Shown: positions 39,638-47,396 of the stretch, piece by piece
Layout: the number at the start of each line of letters is the position of its first letter
Numbering within the stretch: position 1 is the first letter of the stretch
Assembly (NCBI RefSeq): GCF_003626535.1
Contig: NZ_RBAL01000028.1
Location: 1 to 59,888, forward strand
Direction of reading: 5' to 3'
Source: Streptomyces hoynatensis
GTDB taxonomy: Bacteria > Actinomycetota > Actinomycetes > Streptomycetales > Streptomycetaceae
DNA length: 59,888 nt
The notes under the pieces: model-generated
Seen by the model: the letters and a program-made list of their open reading frames with translations, nothing else
Told to the model about the DNA's origin: nothing
Databases searched by the model: none
Translations under genes and position numbers: made by a program

Positions 39638-41529
39638 CACGCCACTCCCAGAGAGTCGAGTACGGAGGTGAGGAGGGCGACCGCGTCGCCGCCCTGGAAG
39701 ACGAACTCGTCGACGCCGGCGGCGGCGAGGGCCTCGCCCTGCTTCCCCGGCCGCCCGGCGAGGAGCACCCGGCCGGCGCCCGCGGCCTTCAGCGCGGCGG
39801 CCACGGCCGCGCCCTGTGCGGCGTACCCGGCCTCGTCCGAGCACAGGCAGGCGACCGTGGTGTCCGCGGCGGCGAAGGCCGCGGCCACGGTGTCCGCGTC
39901 CACGGAGGCCGGCTCGTGGACGGCCCGGATGCCCGCCGCCTGGAAGAGGTTGGCGGCGAAGGCGGCGCGGGCGGTGTGCGCCGCGGCCGGGCCGAGCGCG
40001 GCCAGGAAGACGCGGGGCGGCTCGCCCGTGGCCGCCGCGTGCGCGTCGGACCTGGTGCGCAGCGCCTCGAACGCCTCGTCGCGGCGGACCTCGGGGAGGC
40101 CGCCACCCGCCGCACGGGGTGGGGCGGCGGGGGGCGGCGGCTCGTTCGGGTCGGCGAACTCGCTGACCCCGGTGATGGGTTCGCGGCGCGTGGCCAGCTC
40201 TTCGGCACGCTCCCGCCAGGTGGCGGCCAGCCGCTCGGCGACCAGCCCGGAGCGCAGTGCCGCGGCCTGGCCGCCGGCGCGCTCGATCTCCTGGAACCAG
40301 GCCCAGGCGGCCCGCGCGACCTCGTCGGTCAGCCGCTCCACGTACCAGGAGCCGCCCGCCGGGTCGACCACCCGCGCCAGGTGGGACTCCTCGATGAGGA
40401 CCGTGGAGGTGTTGCGCGCGATGCGGCGCGAGAAGGCGTGTGGGCCGCCGATGGCCTGGTCGTAGGGCAGCACGGTGACGGCGTCGGCGCCCCCGGTGCC
40501 GGCGGCCAGGCAGGCCACGGTGGTGCGCAGCATGTTCACCCACGGGTCCCGCCTGGTCATCATCACCGGCGAGGTGACCGCGTGCTGCAGCTGCGCCCCG
40601 GCGCCGGCCGCCGCCCCGCACGCCTCGGCCACCCGGGACCACAGGCGGCGGGCCGCGCGGAGCTTGGCGATGGTGAGGAACTGGTCGGCGGTGGCCGCGT
40701 AGCGGAACTCCAGCTGGCCGAAGGCCGCGTCGAGGGGCAGCCCGGCCCTGGTGAGCTCCCTGAGGTAGGCGAGGCCGGTCGCCAGGGCGCAGCCGAGCTC
40801 CTGCGCGGTGGAGCCGCCGGCCGAGTGGTAGGGCAGGGCGTCCACCACCAGCGCCCGCAGGGCCGGGTGGTCGCGGTGGCAGCGGGCGGCGAGCCCGGCC
40901 GCCGCCCACAGCCGCGGGGTCAGCTCGGCGTCCTCGCCGGTGCGGGCGAGCAGGCCGAGCGGGTCGGCGCCCAGGTTGCCGCGCACGGCCGCGGCCGGCA
41001 CCCCGCGCTCCTCGGCGAGGCGCAGCAGTTCCCTGGCGGCACTCTCGAAGGAGGCGCCCGGGTCGAGCACGACGGGCGCGAGGTCGAGCAGCACGCCGTC
41101 GAGCGCGGTGCCCAGGGCGGCGACCGGGACGCCGCCCTCGCCGGTGGCCAGCCACAGCGAGGTGGCGCCGTTCTCCAGGTCGGTCAGCGCAGCCGCGTTC
41201 ACCTCCCTGGCGTCCGTCCCCGTGTGGCGCTGCCTGACGTCCCAGCCCGCGGGGGCGGTGCCCTCGGGGCGCCCGCCCCGGACGAAGGGCGCGAATCCCG
41301 GGTAGCCGCGGTCGGCCGCGGGGGCGTCCTGCGCGGTGTAGAGCGGGCGGGTGACGATGCCGTCCTGGAGCCTGGTGGCCAGCGCCTCCTCGGCCGCCTC
41401 CCCGGAGAGCTCCGCGCCGCCCTTGCGCAGGACGCCCGCCACCAGGCGCCGCCACTGCTCGCGGTCCGCCGCGGGGAACTCGGCGGCCAGGGGGAGCTCC
41501 CCGGCGGCGGGATCTGTCGAGACCGTCAT
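39637..41529 (-). CDS. mutA: Methylmalonyl-CoA mutase small subunit
   Basis: A 630-residue non-catalytic subunit homologous to MutB. It keeps the barrel (GIVTRPLYTAQDAP, LEFRYAATADQFLTIAKLRAARRLWSRV, VVDPAGGSWYVERLTDEVARAAW) but its C-terminal domain lacks the DxHxxG cobalamin motif, as expected. The ATG at 41529 gives the family-like start MTVST...LAAEFPAADREQWRRLV but has only a weak RBS. An in-frame ATG at 41610 has AGGAGGG at ideal spacing and would add 27 residues. Those codons have unusually many A/T third positions (about 77% GC3) and include a terminator-like hairpin, so I prefer 41529. First gene of mutA-mutB-meaB. Confidence 0.95.
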   Translation of the reverse strand: MTVSTDPAAGELPLAAEFPAADREQWRRLVAGVLRKGGAELSGEAAEEALATRLQDGIVTRPLYTAQDAPAADRGYPGFAPFVRGGRPEGTAPAGWDVRQRHTGTDAREVNAAALTDLENGATSLWLATGEGGVPVAALGTALDGVLLDLAPVVLDPGASFESAARELLRLAEERGVPAAAVRGNLGADPLGLLARTGEDAELTPRLWAAAGLAARCHRDHPALRALVVDALPYHSAGGSTAQELGCALATGLAYLRELTRAGLPLDAAFGQLEFRYAATADQFLTIAKLRAARRLWSRVAEACGAAAGAGAQLQHAVTSPVMMTRRDPWVNMLRTTVACLAAGTGGADAVTVLPYDQAIGGPHAFSRRIARNTSTVLIEESHLARVVDPAGGSWYVERLTDEVARAAWAWFQEIERAGGQAAALRSGLVAERLAATWRERAEELATRREPITGVSEFADPNEPPPPAAPPRAAGGGLPEVRRDEAFEALRTRSDAHAAATGEPPRVFLAALGPAAAHTARAAFAANLFQAAGIRAVHEPASVDADTVAAAFAAADTTVACLCSDEAGYAAQGAAVAAALKAAGAGRVLLAGRPGKQGEALAAAGVDEFVFQGGDAVALLTSVLDSLGVA

Positions 41530-41564
41530 GGTCACAGACTCGTCGCCCCTGCTAAAGCCCCTCC

Positions 41565-41593
41565 AAAAAGCCGGGGGAGCCCCGTCCCCCGGC
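41565..41593 (-). terminator. Terminator-like hairpin with T-run in mutA leader
   Basis: On the minus strand GCCGGGGG (41593-41586), an 8-nt loop, then CCCCCGGC (41577-41570) is followed directly by five T (41569-41565). This is the classic intrinsic terminator shape, rare at this GC content. It lies 36 bp upstream of the mutA ATG (41529) and inside the possible extended reading frame from 41610. It would suit attenuation of the mutase operon. Confidence 0.6.
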
Positions 41594-41757
41594 GTGGCTG
41601 CGCTCGGCATGCGTCCCTCCTGCGGCGCTCGGCCCCGGCGCCATCGCCGGGGCGGGCGGGGCCGCGTGATCCGGTCCCGCTACCGAGCATCGCACGCCGG
41701 GGCCCGCCCGGCGGCTCCCGGGCTGCGCCTTCGCGGGAGCGGGCCGAGGATGGGCCC

Positions 41758-42360
41758 GTGCCGCCCGAACCACAGGAGCCGCCGGAACGCCCCGGGGCGC
41801 GTGCGGAGCGCGGCCCGGCGCAACCCGGCGCCGGGGCCGCGCCGCACCCCTCCGCGCGCGCCCCGCGCCCGGGCGGCGCGGACCGCGGGGCCCCCGCGCC
41901 GGGTCCGGCGTCCGGCGGCGCGTCCGGCCCCGAAGGCGGCGACGCGGTGCGCGGCGGGCACCGCAGCGTCCCGCACACCGCCGACCTGCGGGTCGAGGCG
42001 TGGGCGCCGACCCGCGAGGAGACCCTCACGCAGGCCATCCGCGGACTGGTCGAGTCCTTCGTCGATCCCTCGGGCGGCCGCCCGCTGCACACCACCACCG
42101 CGGAGATCAGGGCCGAGGAGGACGAGGACCTGCTGGCGGCGCTGATGGACGACGTCGTCTACCGCCTCGACACCGCGGACGAGGTGCCCGTGGGCGCCCG
42201 GGTCGCCGCGGTGCCGGGCGGGCTGCGGGTGGACTACCTGATGGCGGACGCCACCGCGCTGCCCGCGGTCGGCGCGGCACCGAAGGCGGTGACCCTGCAC
42301 GGCCTCAGCCTCGGCCGCACCCGCGCGGGCTGGAGCTGCTCGGTGACCCTCGACGTGTGA
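41758..42360 (+). CDS. Archease (RtcB RNA ligase cofactor)
   Basis: The last ~137 residues form a complete archease domain: GHRSVPHTADLRVEAWAPTREETLTQAIRGLVESF, the central EDLLAALMDDVVYRLDT and the C-terminal KAVTLHGLSLGRTRAGWSCSVTLDV. Archease speeds the guanylylation and multiple turnover of RtcB, and rtcB follows on the same strand 200 bp downstream. The GTG at 41758 (GAGGATGGG upstream) gives 200 residues with a Pro/Ala/Gly-rich leader of about 60. A GTG at 41947 would give a 137-residue protein of normal archease length and may be the true start. Divergent from mutA. Confidence 0.87.
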   Translation: MPPEPQEPPERPGARAERGPAQPGAGAAPHPSARAPRPGGADRGAPAPGPASGGASGPEGGDAVRGGHRSVPHTADLRVEAWAPTREETLTQAIRGLVESFVDPSGGRPLHTTTAEIRAEEDEDLLAALMDDVVYRLDTADEVPVGARVAAVPGGLRVDYLMADATALPAVGAAPKAVTLHGLSLGRTRAGWSCSVTLDV

Positions 42361-42460
42361 CCCCCGGGCCTGTAGCCCCCGGGCGTGTAGGCCCCCGTCC
42401 CACTGGTTACCCGGCCCCTGCCCGGGCGCCGCGGCACAGGACCGCGGCGACCGCGGCGAC

Positions 42461-42540
42461 CGGGGAACCGGGGAACCGGGACGACGACCGGGGAACCGGG
42501 ACGACGACCGAGGATCGTGCGGGCCGTGCGGGCCGTGCGG
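42461..42540 (+). repeat. Tandem repeats in the rtcB upstream region
   Basis: A 20-bp unit (GGGAACCGGGACGACGACCG) is present twice head to tail at 42471-42490 and 42491-42510, with a partial copy before it. A second, 10-bp repeat (GGGCCGTGCG) follows at about 42521-42540. Both lie in the 200-bp gap between archease and rtcB, just before the rtcB ribosome binding site. Confidence 0.75.
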
Positions 42541-42560
42541 AGAGGGAGGCGGAGCGGGCG

Positions 42561-44006
42561 ATGGCGGAGCAGCCGCGGATCGAGGCGTCGGCCGAGGGGC
42601 CGGGACGCTACCGGATAGCCCCCACGGGCGACATGCGGGTGCCCGGGGTGGTCTTCGCCACCGAGGACCCGCTGCCGCAGGCCGCCGGCGACCAGGCGCT
42701 CGCGCAGGTGGTGAACGTCGCCGCGCTGCCCGGCATCGTCGGCGCCTCCTACGCCATGCCCGACGTGCACTGGGGCTACGGCTTCCCCATCGGCGGGGTC
42801 GCCGCCACCGACGTGGAGGCGGGCGGGGTCGTCTCGCCCGGCGGCGTCGGCTTCGACATCTCCTGCGGGGTCAGGCTGCTCGCCGCCCGCTGCGACCGCG
42901 CCGAGCTGGCCCCCCGGCTCCCCGCGGTGATGGACTCGCTCGGCGCCCGCATCCCGCGCGGCGCAGGACGCGGGGCCGTGTGGGAGCTGAGCGACTCCCG
43001 GCTCGACCGGGTGCTGGCCGAGGGCGCCCGCCACGCCGTCGACAGTGGCCACGGCGTGGCCCGCGACCTGGCGCGCTGCGAGGACGGCGGGGCGCTCACG
43101 GGCGCGGCGGCCGGCGGCGAGGTCGGGCGGCGGGCCAGGGAACGCGGCCTCGGCCAGCTCGGCAGCCTCGGCTCCGGCAACCACTTCCTTGAGGTGCAGG
43201 AGGTGGACGAGGTGTACGACGAGGCCGCGGCCGAGGCGATGGGGGTGCGCGCGGGCCAGGTCTGCGTGATGATCCACTGCGGCTCGCGGGGCCTGGGGCA
43301 CCAGATCTGCACCGACCACGTGCGGACCATGGACCGCGCCATGCGGCGCTACGGGGTGCGGGTCGCCGACCGGCAGCTCGCGGCCGTCCCCGTCACCTCC
43401 CCCGAGGGGGAGGCGTACCTGCGGGCGATGGCCGCCGCGGCCAACTACGCCCGGGCCAACCGGCAGTTGCTCTCCGAGGCGGCCCGCAGGGCGTTCACCG
43501 GTGAACTCGGCACGGAACGCGGCGGGCTCGACCTGGTCTACGACATCTCGCACAACGTCGCCTCGCTGGAGACCCACCGGGTGGACGGCGCGCCGCGGCG
43601 GCTGTGCGTGCACCGCAAGGGCGCCACCAGGGCGCTGCCGCCCGGCCACCGCGACCTTCCGCCCGAGCTGGCCGAGGTGGGCCAGCCGGTGCTGATCCCG
43701 GGCACCATGGGCACCGCCTCCTACCTGCTGACCGGGGTCGAGGGGGGCGGGGCCTGGCACTCGGCCTGCCACGGCGCCGGGCGGGTGCGCAGCCGCCACG
43801 GCGCGGCCCGCGAGATCGGCGGCGGCCGGCTGCGCGCCGACCTGGAGAGCCGGGGGATCGCGGTGCGCGGCACGACCGCCCGCGGCCTGGCCGAGGAGGC
43901 GCCCACCGCGTACAAGGACATCGACGCGGTGGTCGCGGCCACCGAGTCCGCCGGCCTCGCGCGCCGGGTGGCCCGCCTGGTGCCCCTGGGCGTCGTCAAG
44001 GGCTGA
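42561..44006 (+). CDS. rtcB: RNA-splicing/repair ligase RtcB
   Basis: A 481-residue GTP and Mn2+-dependent ligase that joins 2',3'-cyclic phosphate or 3'-phosphate RNA ends to 5'-OH ends. Seen: YAMPDVHWGYGFPIGGVAA, the metal-site Cys in GGVGFDISCGVRLL, LGSGNHFLEVQ, MIHCGSRGLGHQI, YDISHNVASLETH, RKGATRALPPGH, and the guanylylated His region HSACHGAGR. All key residues appear intact. ATG 42561 with GGAGGCGGAG upstream. Pairs with the archease gene; no rtcA cyclase is nearby. Role probably RNA repair or tRNA ligation after stress. Confidence 0.95.
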   Translation: MAEQPRIEASAEGPGRYRIAPTGDMRVPGVVFATEDPLPQAAGDQALAQVVNVAALPGIVGASYAMPDVHWGYGFPIGGVAATDVEAGGVVSPGGVGFDISCGVRLLAARCDRAELAPRLPAVMDSLGARIPRGAGRGAVWELSDSRLDRVLAEGARHAVDSGHGVARDLARCEDGGALTGAAAGGEVGRRARERGLGQLGSLGSGNHFLEVQEVDEVYDEAAAEAMGVRAGQVCVMIHCGSRGLGHQICTDHVRTMDRAMRRYGVRVADRQLAAVPVTSPEGEAYLRAMAAAANYARANRQLLSEAARRAFTGELGTERGGLDLVYDISHNVASLETHRVDGAPRRLCVHRKGATRALPPGHRDLPPELAEVGQPVLIPGTMGTASYLLTGVEGGGAWHSACHGAGRVRSRHGAAREIGGGRLRADLESRGIAVRGTTARGLAEEAPTAYKDIDAVVAATESAGLARRVARLVPLGVVKG

Positions 44007-44009
44007 GGG

Positions 44010-44045
44010 GGCCCCGGGCGGCGCGGGAGCGCGCCTCCCGGGGCC
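44010..44045. terminator. Long hairpin between rtcB and thioredoxin genes
   Basis: GGCCCCGGG and GGCGCG pair with CGCGCC and CCCGGGGCC across a GGAG tetraloop, with one C/T mismatch: 15 base pairs in a 36-nt hairpin. It starts 4 bp after the rtcB stop and lies before the convergent thioredoxin stop, so it can end transcription from both sides. Confidence 0.8.
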
Positions 44046-44072
44046 GGTGCGCCGCGCGGAGGGGCGGGCGCC

Positions 44073-44504
44073 TCACAGCCAGTTCGCCAGCTCCAGGCGC
44101 AGCCGGTGCAGGGGGCGCGCGCCCACCAGCGTCTTCACCGGCGCCCCCGCCTCGAAGAGCATCAGAGTCGGCATCGACAGCACGCCGTAGGCGGACTGGG
44201 TGGCCGGGTTGCGGTCCACGTCGAGGCTGACCACCTTCAGCCGGTCCGCGTGCTCCGCGGCCAGCCGGGCCAGCACGGGGGCGATCATCCGGCAGGGCGG
44301 GCACCACTCGGCGGTGAAGTCCACCAGCACCAGGCCCCCGGCGCCCAGCACCTCCGCCTCGAAGGTGGCGTCGGTGACCTCCCGCACCGTGCCGCCGCCC
44401 TGGTCCCCGTTCCGGTCCCCGCCCGGGTCCCCGTTCAGGTTCCCGTTCGGTGCTCCGTTCGGTGCCGGGGCCAGGTCGTTCTGTGGGTGCTCTCTCACGT
44501 CCAC
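44073..44504 (-). CDS. trxA: Thioredoxin (WCPPC active site)
   Basis: A 143-residue thioredoxin. The domain runs from about residue 38: VREVTDATFEAEVLGAGGLVLVDFTAEWCPPCRMIAPVLARLA, then VVSLDVDRNPATQSAYGVLSMPTLMLFEAG with the cis-Pro MPT. The active site is WCPPC instead of the usual WCGPC, which often goes with a changed redox potential. Residues ~10-36 are an Asn/Gly-rich linker encoded by short tandem repeats. The GTG at 44504 lies nine bases after GGAGGG; a GTG at 44498 is possible. Its start overlaps the merR gene by 10 bp, so the two form an operon. Confidence 0.92.
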   Translation of the reverse strand: MDVREHPQNDLAPAPNGAPNGNLNGDPGGDRNGDQGGGTVREVTDATFEAEVLGAGGLVLVDFTAEWCPPCRMIAPVLARLAAEHADRLKVVSLDVDRNPATQSAYGVLSMPTLMLFEAGAPVKTLVGARPLHRLRLELANWL

Positions 44505-44968
44505 GGGCGTGCTCCCTCCTCGGTCACGGCCGGGGCGGGCCCGGCCAGTTCGCAGCGCGGTTCGGGAGCGGCGGCCCCTCCCCGGGGCGCCCCGGCGGCG
44601 CCCGCCGGGCCGTGCGACCTGCGCTCCGCCCGCGCGAGCTGGACGCGCAGCCGCTCGCGCACGTCCTGCAGCCGGGCCAGGCAGGCGTCGAGCTCCGCCA
44701 GCTTGCGCCGGTAGGTCTCGATGGACGCCGGGCAGGCGTCGCCCTCCGGCTGCCCCGAGCGCAGGCACTCGACGAAGGGCCTGGTCTCCTCCAGCTCGAA
44801 GCCGAAGTCCTGCAGCGTCTTGATCTGCCGCAGCAGCCGCAGGTCCTCCTCGTCGTAGGAGCGGTAGCCGTTCTCGCCGCGCCGGGCGGCCAGCAGCCCG
44901 CGCGACTCGTAGTACCGCAGGGTCCGGGTGGTGGTGCCCGCCCTTCTCGCCAGCTCTCCGATGCGCAT
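44495..44968 (-). CDS. MerR-family transcriptional regulator
   Basis: A 157-residue regulator. Residues 1-70 hold the MerR winged HTH (MRIGELARRAGTTTRTLRYYESRGLLAARRGENGYRSYDEEDLRLLRQI). A coiled-coil dimerisation helix follows. There are few cysteines (CLRSGQPEGDAC in the linker), so it may respond to thiol stress or a metal, but a CxxxC or SoxR Fe-S motif is not clear. It is co-transcribed with thioredoxin and its own promoter has the 19-bp spacer typical of MerR targets, so it most likely controls the merR-trx operon. The start codon sits 7 bp from the -10, suggesting a leaderless mRNA. Confidence 0.92.
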   Translation of the reverse strand: MRIGELARRAGTTTRTLRYYESRGLLAARRGENGYRSYDEEDLRLLRQIKTLQDFGFELEETRPFVECLRSGQPEGDACPASIETYRRKLAELDACLARLQDVRERLRVQLARAERRSHGPAGAAGAPRGGAAAPEPRCELAGPAPAVTEEGARPWT

Positions 44969-44975
44969 GCCCGCG

Positions 44976-45006
44976 ACGGTAGACCTTGACGCCGACGTCC
45001 GGGCAA
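44976..45006 (-). promoter_or_regulatory. MerR-type promoter with 19-bp spacer
   Basis: On the minus strand TTGCCC (45006-45001), 19 bp (45000-44982), then TACCGT (44981-44976). An over-long 19-bp spacer is the hallmark of promoters untwisted by MerR activators. CTTG and CAAG half-sites flank the spacer region. The expected transcription start coincides with the merR ATG at 44968. Confidence 0.6.
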
Positions 45007-45049
45007 GCCCGCCCGCCGCACCCCGGGCCGGCTCCCGCAGACTGGAGGC

Positions 45050-46249
45050 ATGGATCTGGAGATCACGGCCATGGACCCGGCGCACCCGGCGACCCTGCTC
45101 GACCTGCCCTGGGACGTGCCGCTCGAGGAGTGGCCCGAGCGGCACCTGGTCGCGCTGCCGCGCGGTATCTCCCGGCACGTCGTCCGCTTCGCCAAGGCGG
45201 GCAGCGAGGTGGTGGCGGTCAAGGAGGTCGGCGAGTGGGCCGCGGCGCGCGAGTACCAGCTGCTGCGCGACCTCGACCGGCTCGGCGTGCCGGCCGTCGA
45301 CCCGGTGGCGGTGGTCACCGGCCGCCGCGACGCCCGGGGCGAGCCGCTGGAGCCGGTGCTCATCACCCGGCAGCTGAAGGGCTCGCTGCCCTACCGCTCC
45401 ATGTTCGAGACGACGCTGCGCCCCGGCACCATCAAGCGGCTGCTCGACGCGCTCGCGGTGCTGCTGGTGCGGCTGCACCTCAACGGCTTCGCCTGGGGCG
45501 ACTGCTCGCTGTCGAACACCCTCTTCCGCCGGGACGCGGGCGCGTACGCGGCCTACCTGGTGGACGCGGAGACCGGCCAGATAGCGCCCACCCTCTCCCG
45601 CGGCCAGCGCGAGTACGACCTGGACACCGCGCGGCTGAACATCGCGGGCGAACTGATGGACCTGGAGGCGGGCGGCTCCCTGCACCCCGCGGTGGACCCG
45701 ATCCCGTTCGGCGAGGAGATCGTGGAGCGGTACGGCGCCCTGTGGCACGAGCTGACCCGCACCTCCGTCTACCCCAGGGACAAGCGCCACTACATCGACC
45801 GGCGCATCAGGCGGCTGAACGAACTCGGCTTCGACGTGGCCGAGATGCAGATCCAGCGGGCGAAGGACGGGGACGCGATCAGCTTCGTGCCCAAGGTGGT
45901 GGACGCCGGCCACCACCAGCGCCAGCTGCTGCGCCTGACCGGGCTGGACGCGGAGGAGAACCAGGCCCGCAGCCTGCTGAACGACCTGGAGACCTGGATG
46001 GCCGGCCAGGAGGACTACGCGCCCGGCGATCCGCTCGGGGCGCGGCCCGAGGTCCTGGCGCACCGCTGGGTCAGGGACGTCTTCCGGCCCGCCGTCAGGT
46101 CGGTGCCGCCGGAGCTGCGGGCGGGCGTGGACACCGCGCAGATCTACCACGAGTTGCTCGAACACCGCCTGATGCTCTCGGAGAGCCGGCACCAGGACGT
46201 GCCGATGTCGGTGGCGGCCGAGGACTACGTCCAGCAGTTCTTCTCCTGA
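45050..46249 (+). CDS. DUF4032 domain-containing protein (kinase-like)
   Basis: A 399-residue soluble protein. The first half looks like a lipopolysaccharide-kinase/aminoglycoside-kinase fold: GSEVVAVKEVGEWAAAREYQLLRDL (ATP-binding Lys and Glu), VLITRQLKGSLPYRSMF (hinge), LHLNGFAWGDCSLSNTLF (catalytic-loop-like) and AYLVDAETGQI (metal Asp). The second half (from ~residue 200, HPAVDPIPFGEEIVERYGALWHEL onward) is DUF4032. Substrate unknown. It starts at ATG 45050, divergent from merR with an 81-bp gap, so it might also be under MerR control. Confidence 0.85.
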   Translation: MDLEITAMDPAHPATLLDLPWDVPLEEWPERHLVALPRGISRHVVRFAKAGSEVVAVKEVGEWAAAREYQLLRDLDRLGVPAVDPVAVVTGRRDARGEPLEPVLITRQLKGSLPYRSMFETTLRPGTIKRLLDALAVLLVRLHLNGFAWGDCSLSNTLFRRDAGAYAAYLVDAETGQIAPTLSRGQREYDLDTARLNIAGELMDLEAGGSLHPAVDPIPFGEEIVERYGALWHELTRTSVYPRDKRHYIDRRIRRLNELGFDVAEMQIQRAKDGDAISFVPKVVDAGHHQRQLLRLTGLDAEENQARSLLNDLETWMAGQEDYAPGDPLGARPEVLAHRWVRDVFRPAVRSVPPELRAGVDTAQIYHELLEHRLMLSESRHQDVPMSVAAEDYVQQFFS

Positions 46250-46283
46250 GCCCCCGGCGGGCGCGGCCGGCCGCGGGCCCGCG

Positions 46284-46317
46284 GCGCGCGGTGAACGGCG
46301 GCGCGCGGTGAACGGCG
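46284..46317. repeat. 17-bp tandem duplication
   Basis: GCGCGCGGTGAACGGCG is present twice head to tail (46284-46300 and 46301-46317) in the 153-bp gap between DUF4032 and the UPF0104 gene. No regulatory role can be read from it. Confidence 0.7.
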
Positions 46318-46402
46318 GGGCGCCGGGCGCGGCCCGCCGTCCGTCCCCCTCCCGTCACCGGCAGGTCTCCCTCGGGTCACCTGCCCACGCCACCCTGTCG
46401 GC

Positions 46403-47326
46403 GTGCTGCGCCGCCTGCTGTGCCTGCTTCCCCTCGCCGCCGTCCTGTGCTGGCTGGCCACGCACCGCGCGCTCCTCGGGGACGGCGCCCGCGCGGTGCT
46501 CAGGGCGAACGGCTACGGCCTGCTGGCCGCCTTCGCCACCACGGCCCTGGGCTGGGTGGCCGTCTCCTTCGCCCGCCAGGGCACCGTGCCGGAGCGCCTG
46601 CCAGCGCGCCGGCTGCTGGCGACGCAGGTGGCCGCGGCCTCCGCCAACCACCTGCTGCCCTCCGGCATCGGCGCCGGGGCGGTCAACGTCCGCTTCCTGG
46701 CCCGTTGCGGGGTGCCCGCCGCCCGCTACCCGGCGGCGCTCGCGCTGTACCTCCTCGCCGAGGGCGTCTCCCGGCTCGCGCTGCTGCTGGCGGTGTTCGC
46801 CGTCTTCCCCGGCGCGCTGCGCCCCGGCGCGCTGTCCCCGGACCTGGGCGGCGTGCCGCCGGCGGCCGTCCTGGCGGTGGTGCTGCTCGCGCTCGCCCTG
46901 CCGGTCCCGTTCGTCGCCGGCCGGGCGCGCCGCGCGGTGCGCCGCTTCCTGGCCCACGCCTTCGCCGACATCCGCTCGGTGCACGCCCGGCCCGCGCGGG
47001 CGCTGGCGCTGTGGGGCGGCTCGCTCGCCTTTCCGCTGCTCCAGGCCGCCGGCCTGGTCGCCGTCGCCCTGTCGCTCGGCCTCGGCGTGCCGGCCGGGCA
47101 CGTGGTGCTCGCCTACCTGGCGGCCTCGGTGCTCGCCGCGGCCGTGCCCTCGCCCGGCGGCATCGGCTCGGTCGACGCCTCCCTGGTCCTCGCGCTGGCC
47201 GCGATCGGGGCCCCGGTGGGCGCCGCCACCTCGACGGTGCTCGCCTACCGGACCGTCACCGTGTGGCTGCCGCTGCTGCCGGGGGCGCTGCTGCTCGGCG
47301 CGCTCGTCCGCCGGAGGGTGGTGTGA
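46403..47326 (+). CDS. UPF0104/LPG-synthase-TM-like integral membrane protein
   Basis: A 307-residue polytopic membrane protein with about eight TM segments. It matches the lysylphosphatidylglycerol synthase TM/flippase-like family (UPF0104, YbhN-like): VAAASANHLLPSGIGAGAVNVRFLARCGVP, then LYLLAEGVSRLALLLAVF, and AYLAASVLAAAVPSPGGIGSVDASLVLALAAIGAPVGAATSTVLAYRTVTVWLPLLPG. The SPGGIG and YR-T-W-LP features are family hallmarks. No soluble synthetase domain is fused, so it is probably a lipid-handling or flippase-like protein. GTG start at 46403; no strong RBS is visible. Confidence 0.85.
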   Translation: MLRRLLCLLPLAAVLCWLATHRALLGDGARAVLRANGYGLLAAFATTALGWVAVSFARQGTVPERLPARRLLATQVAAASANHLLPSGIGAGAVNVRFLARCGVPAARYPAALALYLLAEGVSRLALLLAVFAVFPGALRPGALSPDLGGVPPAAVLAVVLLALALPVPFVAGRARRAVRRFLAHAFADIRSVHARPARALALWGGSLAFPLLQAAGLVAVALSLGLGVPAGHVVLAYLAASVLAAAVPSPGGIGSVDASLVLALAAIGAPVGAATSTVLAYRTVTVWLPLLPGALLLGALVRRRVV

Positions 47327-47338
47327 GCGGGCCTGCCT

Positions 47339-47377
47339 CCCCGGCACGCGGAAGGCGAGGGCGGCCGCGTGCCGGGG
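47339..47377. terminator. Terminator hairpin at convergent junction
   Basis: Perfect 13-bp arms (CCCCGGCACGCGG / CCGCGTGCCGGGG) with a 13-nt loop lie between the convergent stop codons of the UPF0104 and arabinanase genes. Likely bidirectional terminator. Confidence 0.78.
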
Positions 47378-47396
47378 CGGGACCGGGCGTGAGGGG

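Noticed and set aside
37385..40465. Plus-strand open frame of over 1000 codons opposite meaB and mutB
   Set aside because: It mirrors the third-position bias of MeaB, MutB and MutA, and its product is low-complexity His/Arg/Gly sequence without any family match.
41530..41610. N-terminal extension of MutA from the ATG at 41610
   Set aside because: It has an excellent ribosome binding site, but about 77% GC3, TTT and TCT codons, and a terminator hairpin argue against normal coding. It is kept as a finding rather than as the gene start.
41530..41757. Cobalamin riboswitch upstream of the B12-dependent mutase
   Set aside because: No B12-box-like GCCACTG with the expected neighbours is present; only the simple terminator hairpin is visible.
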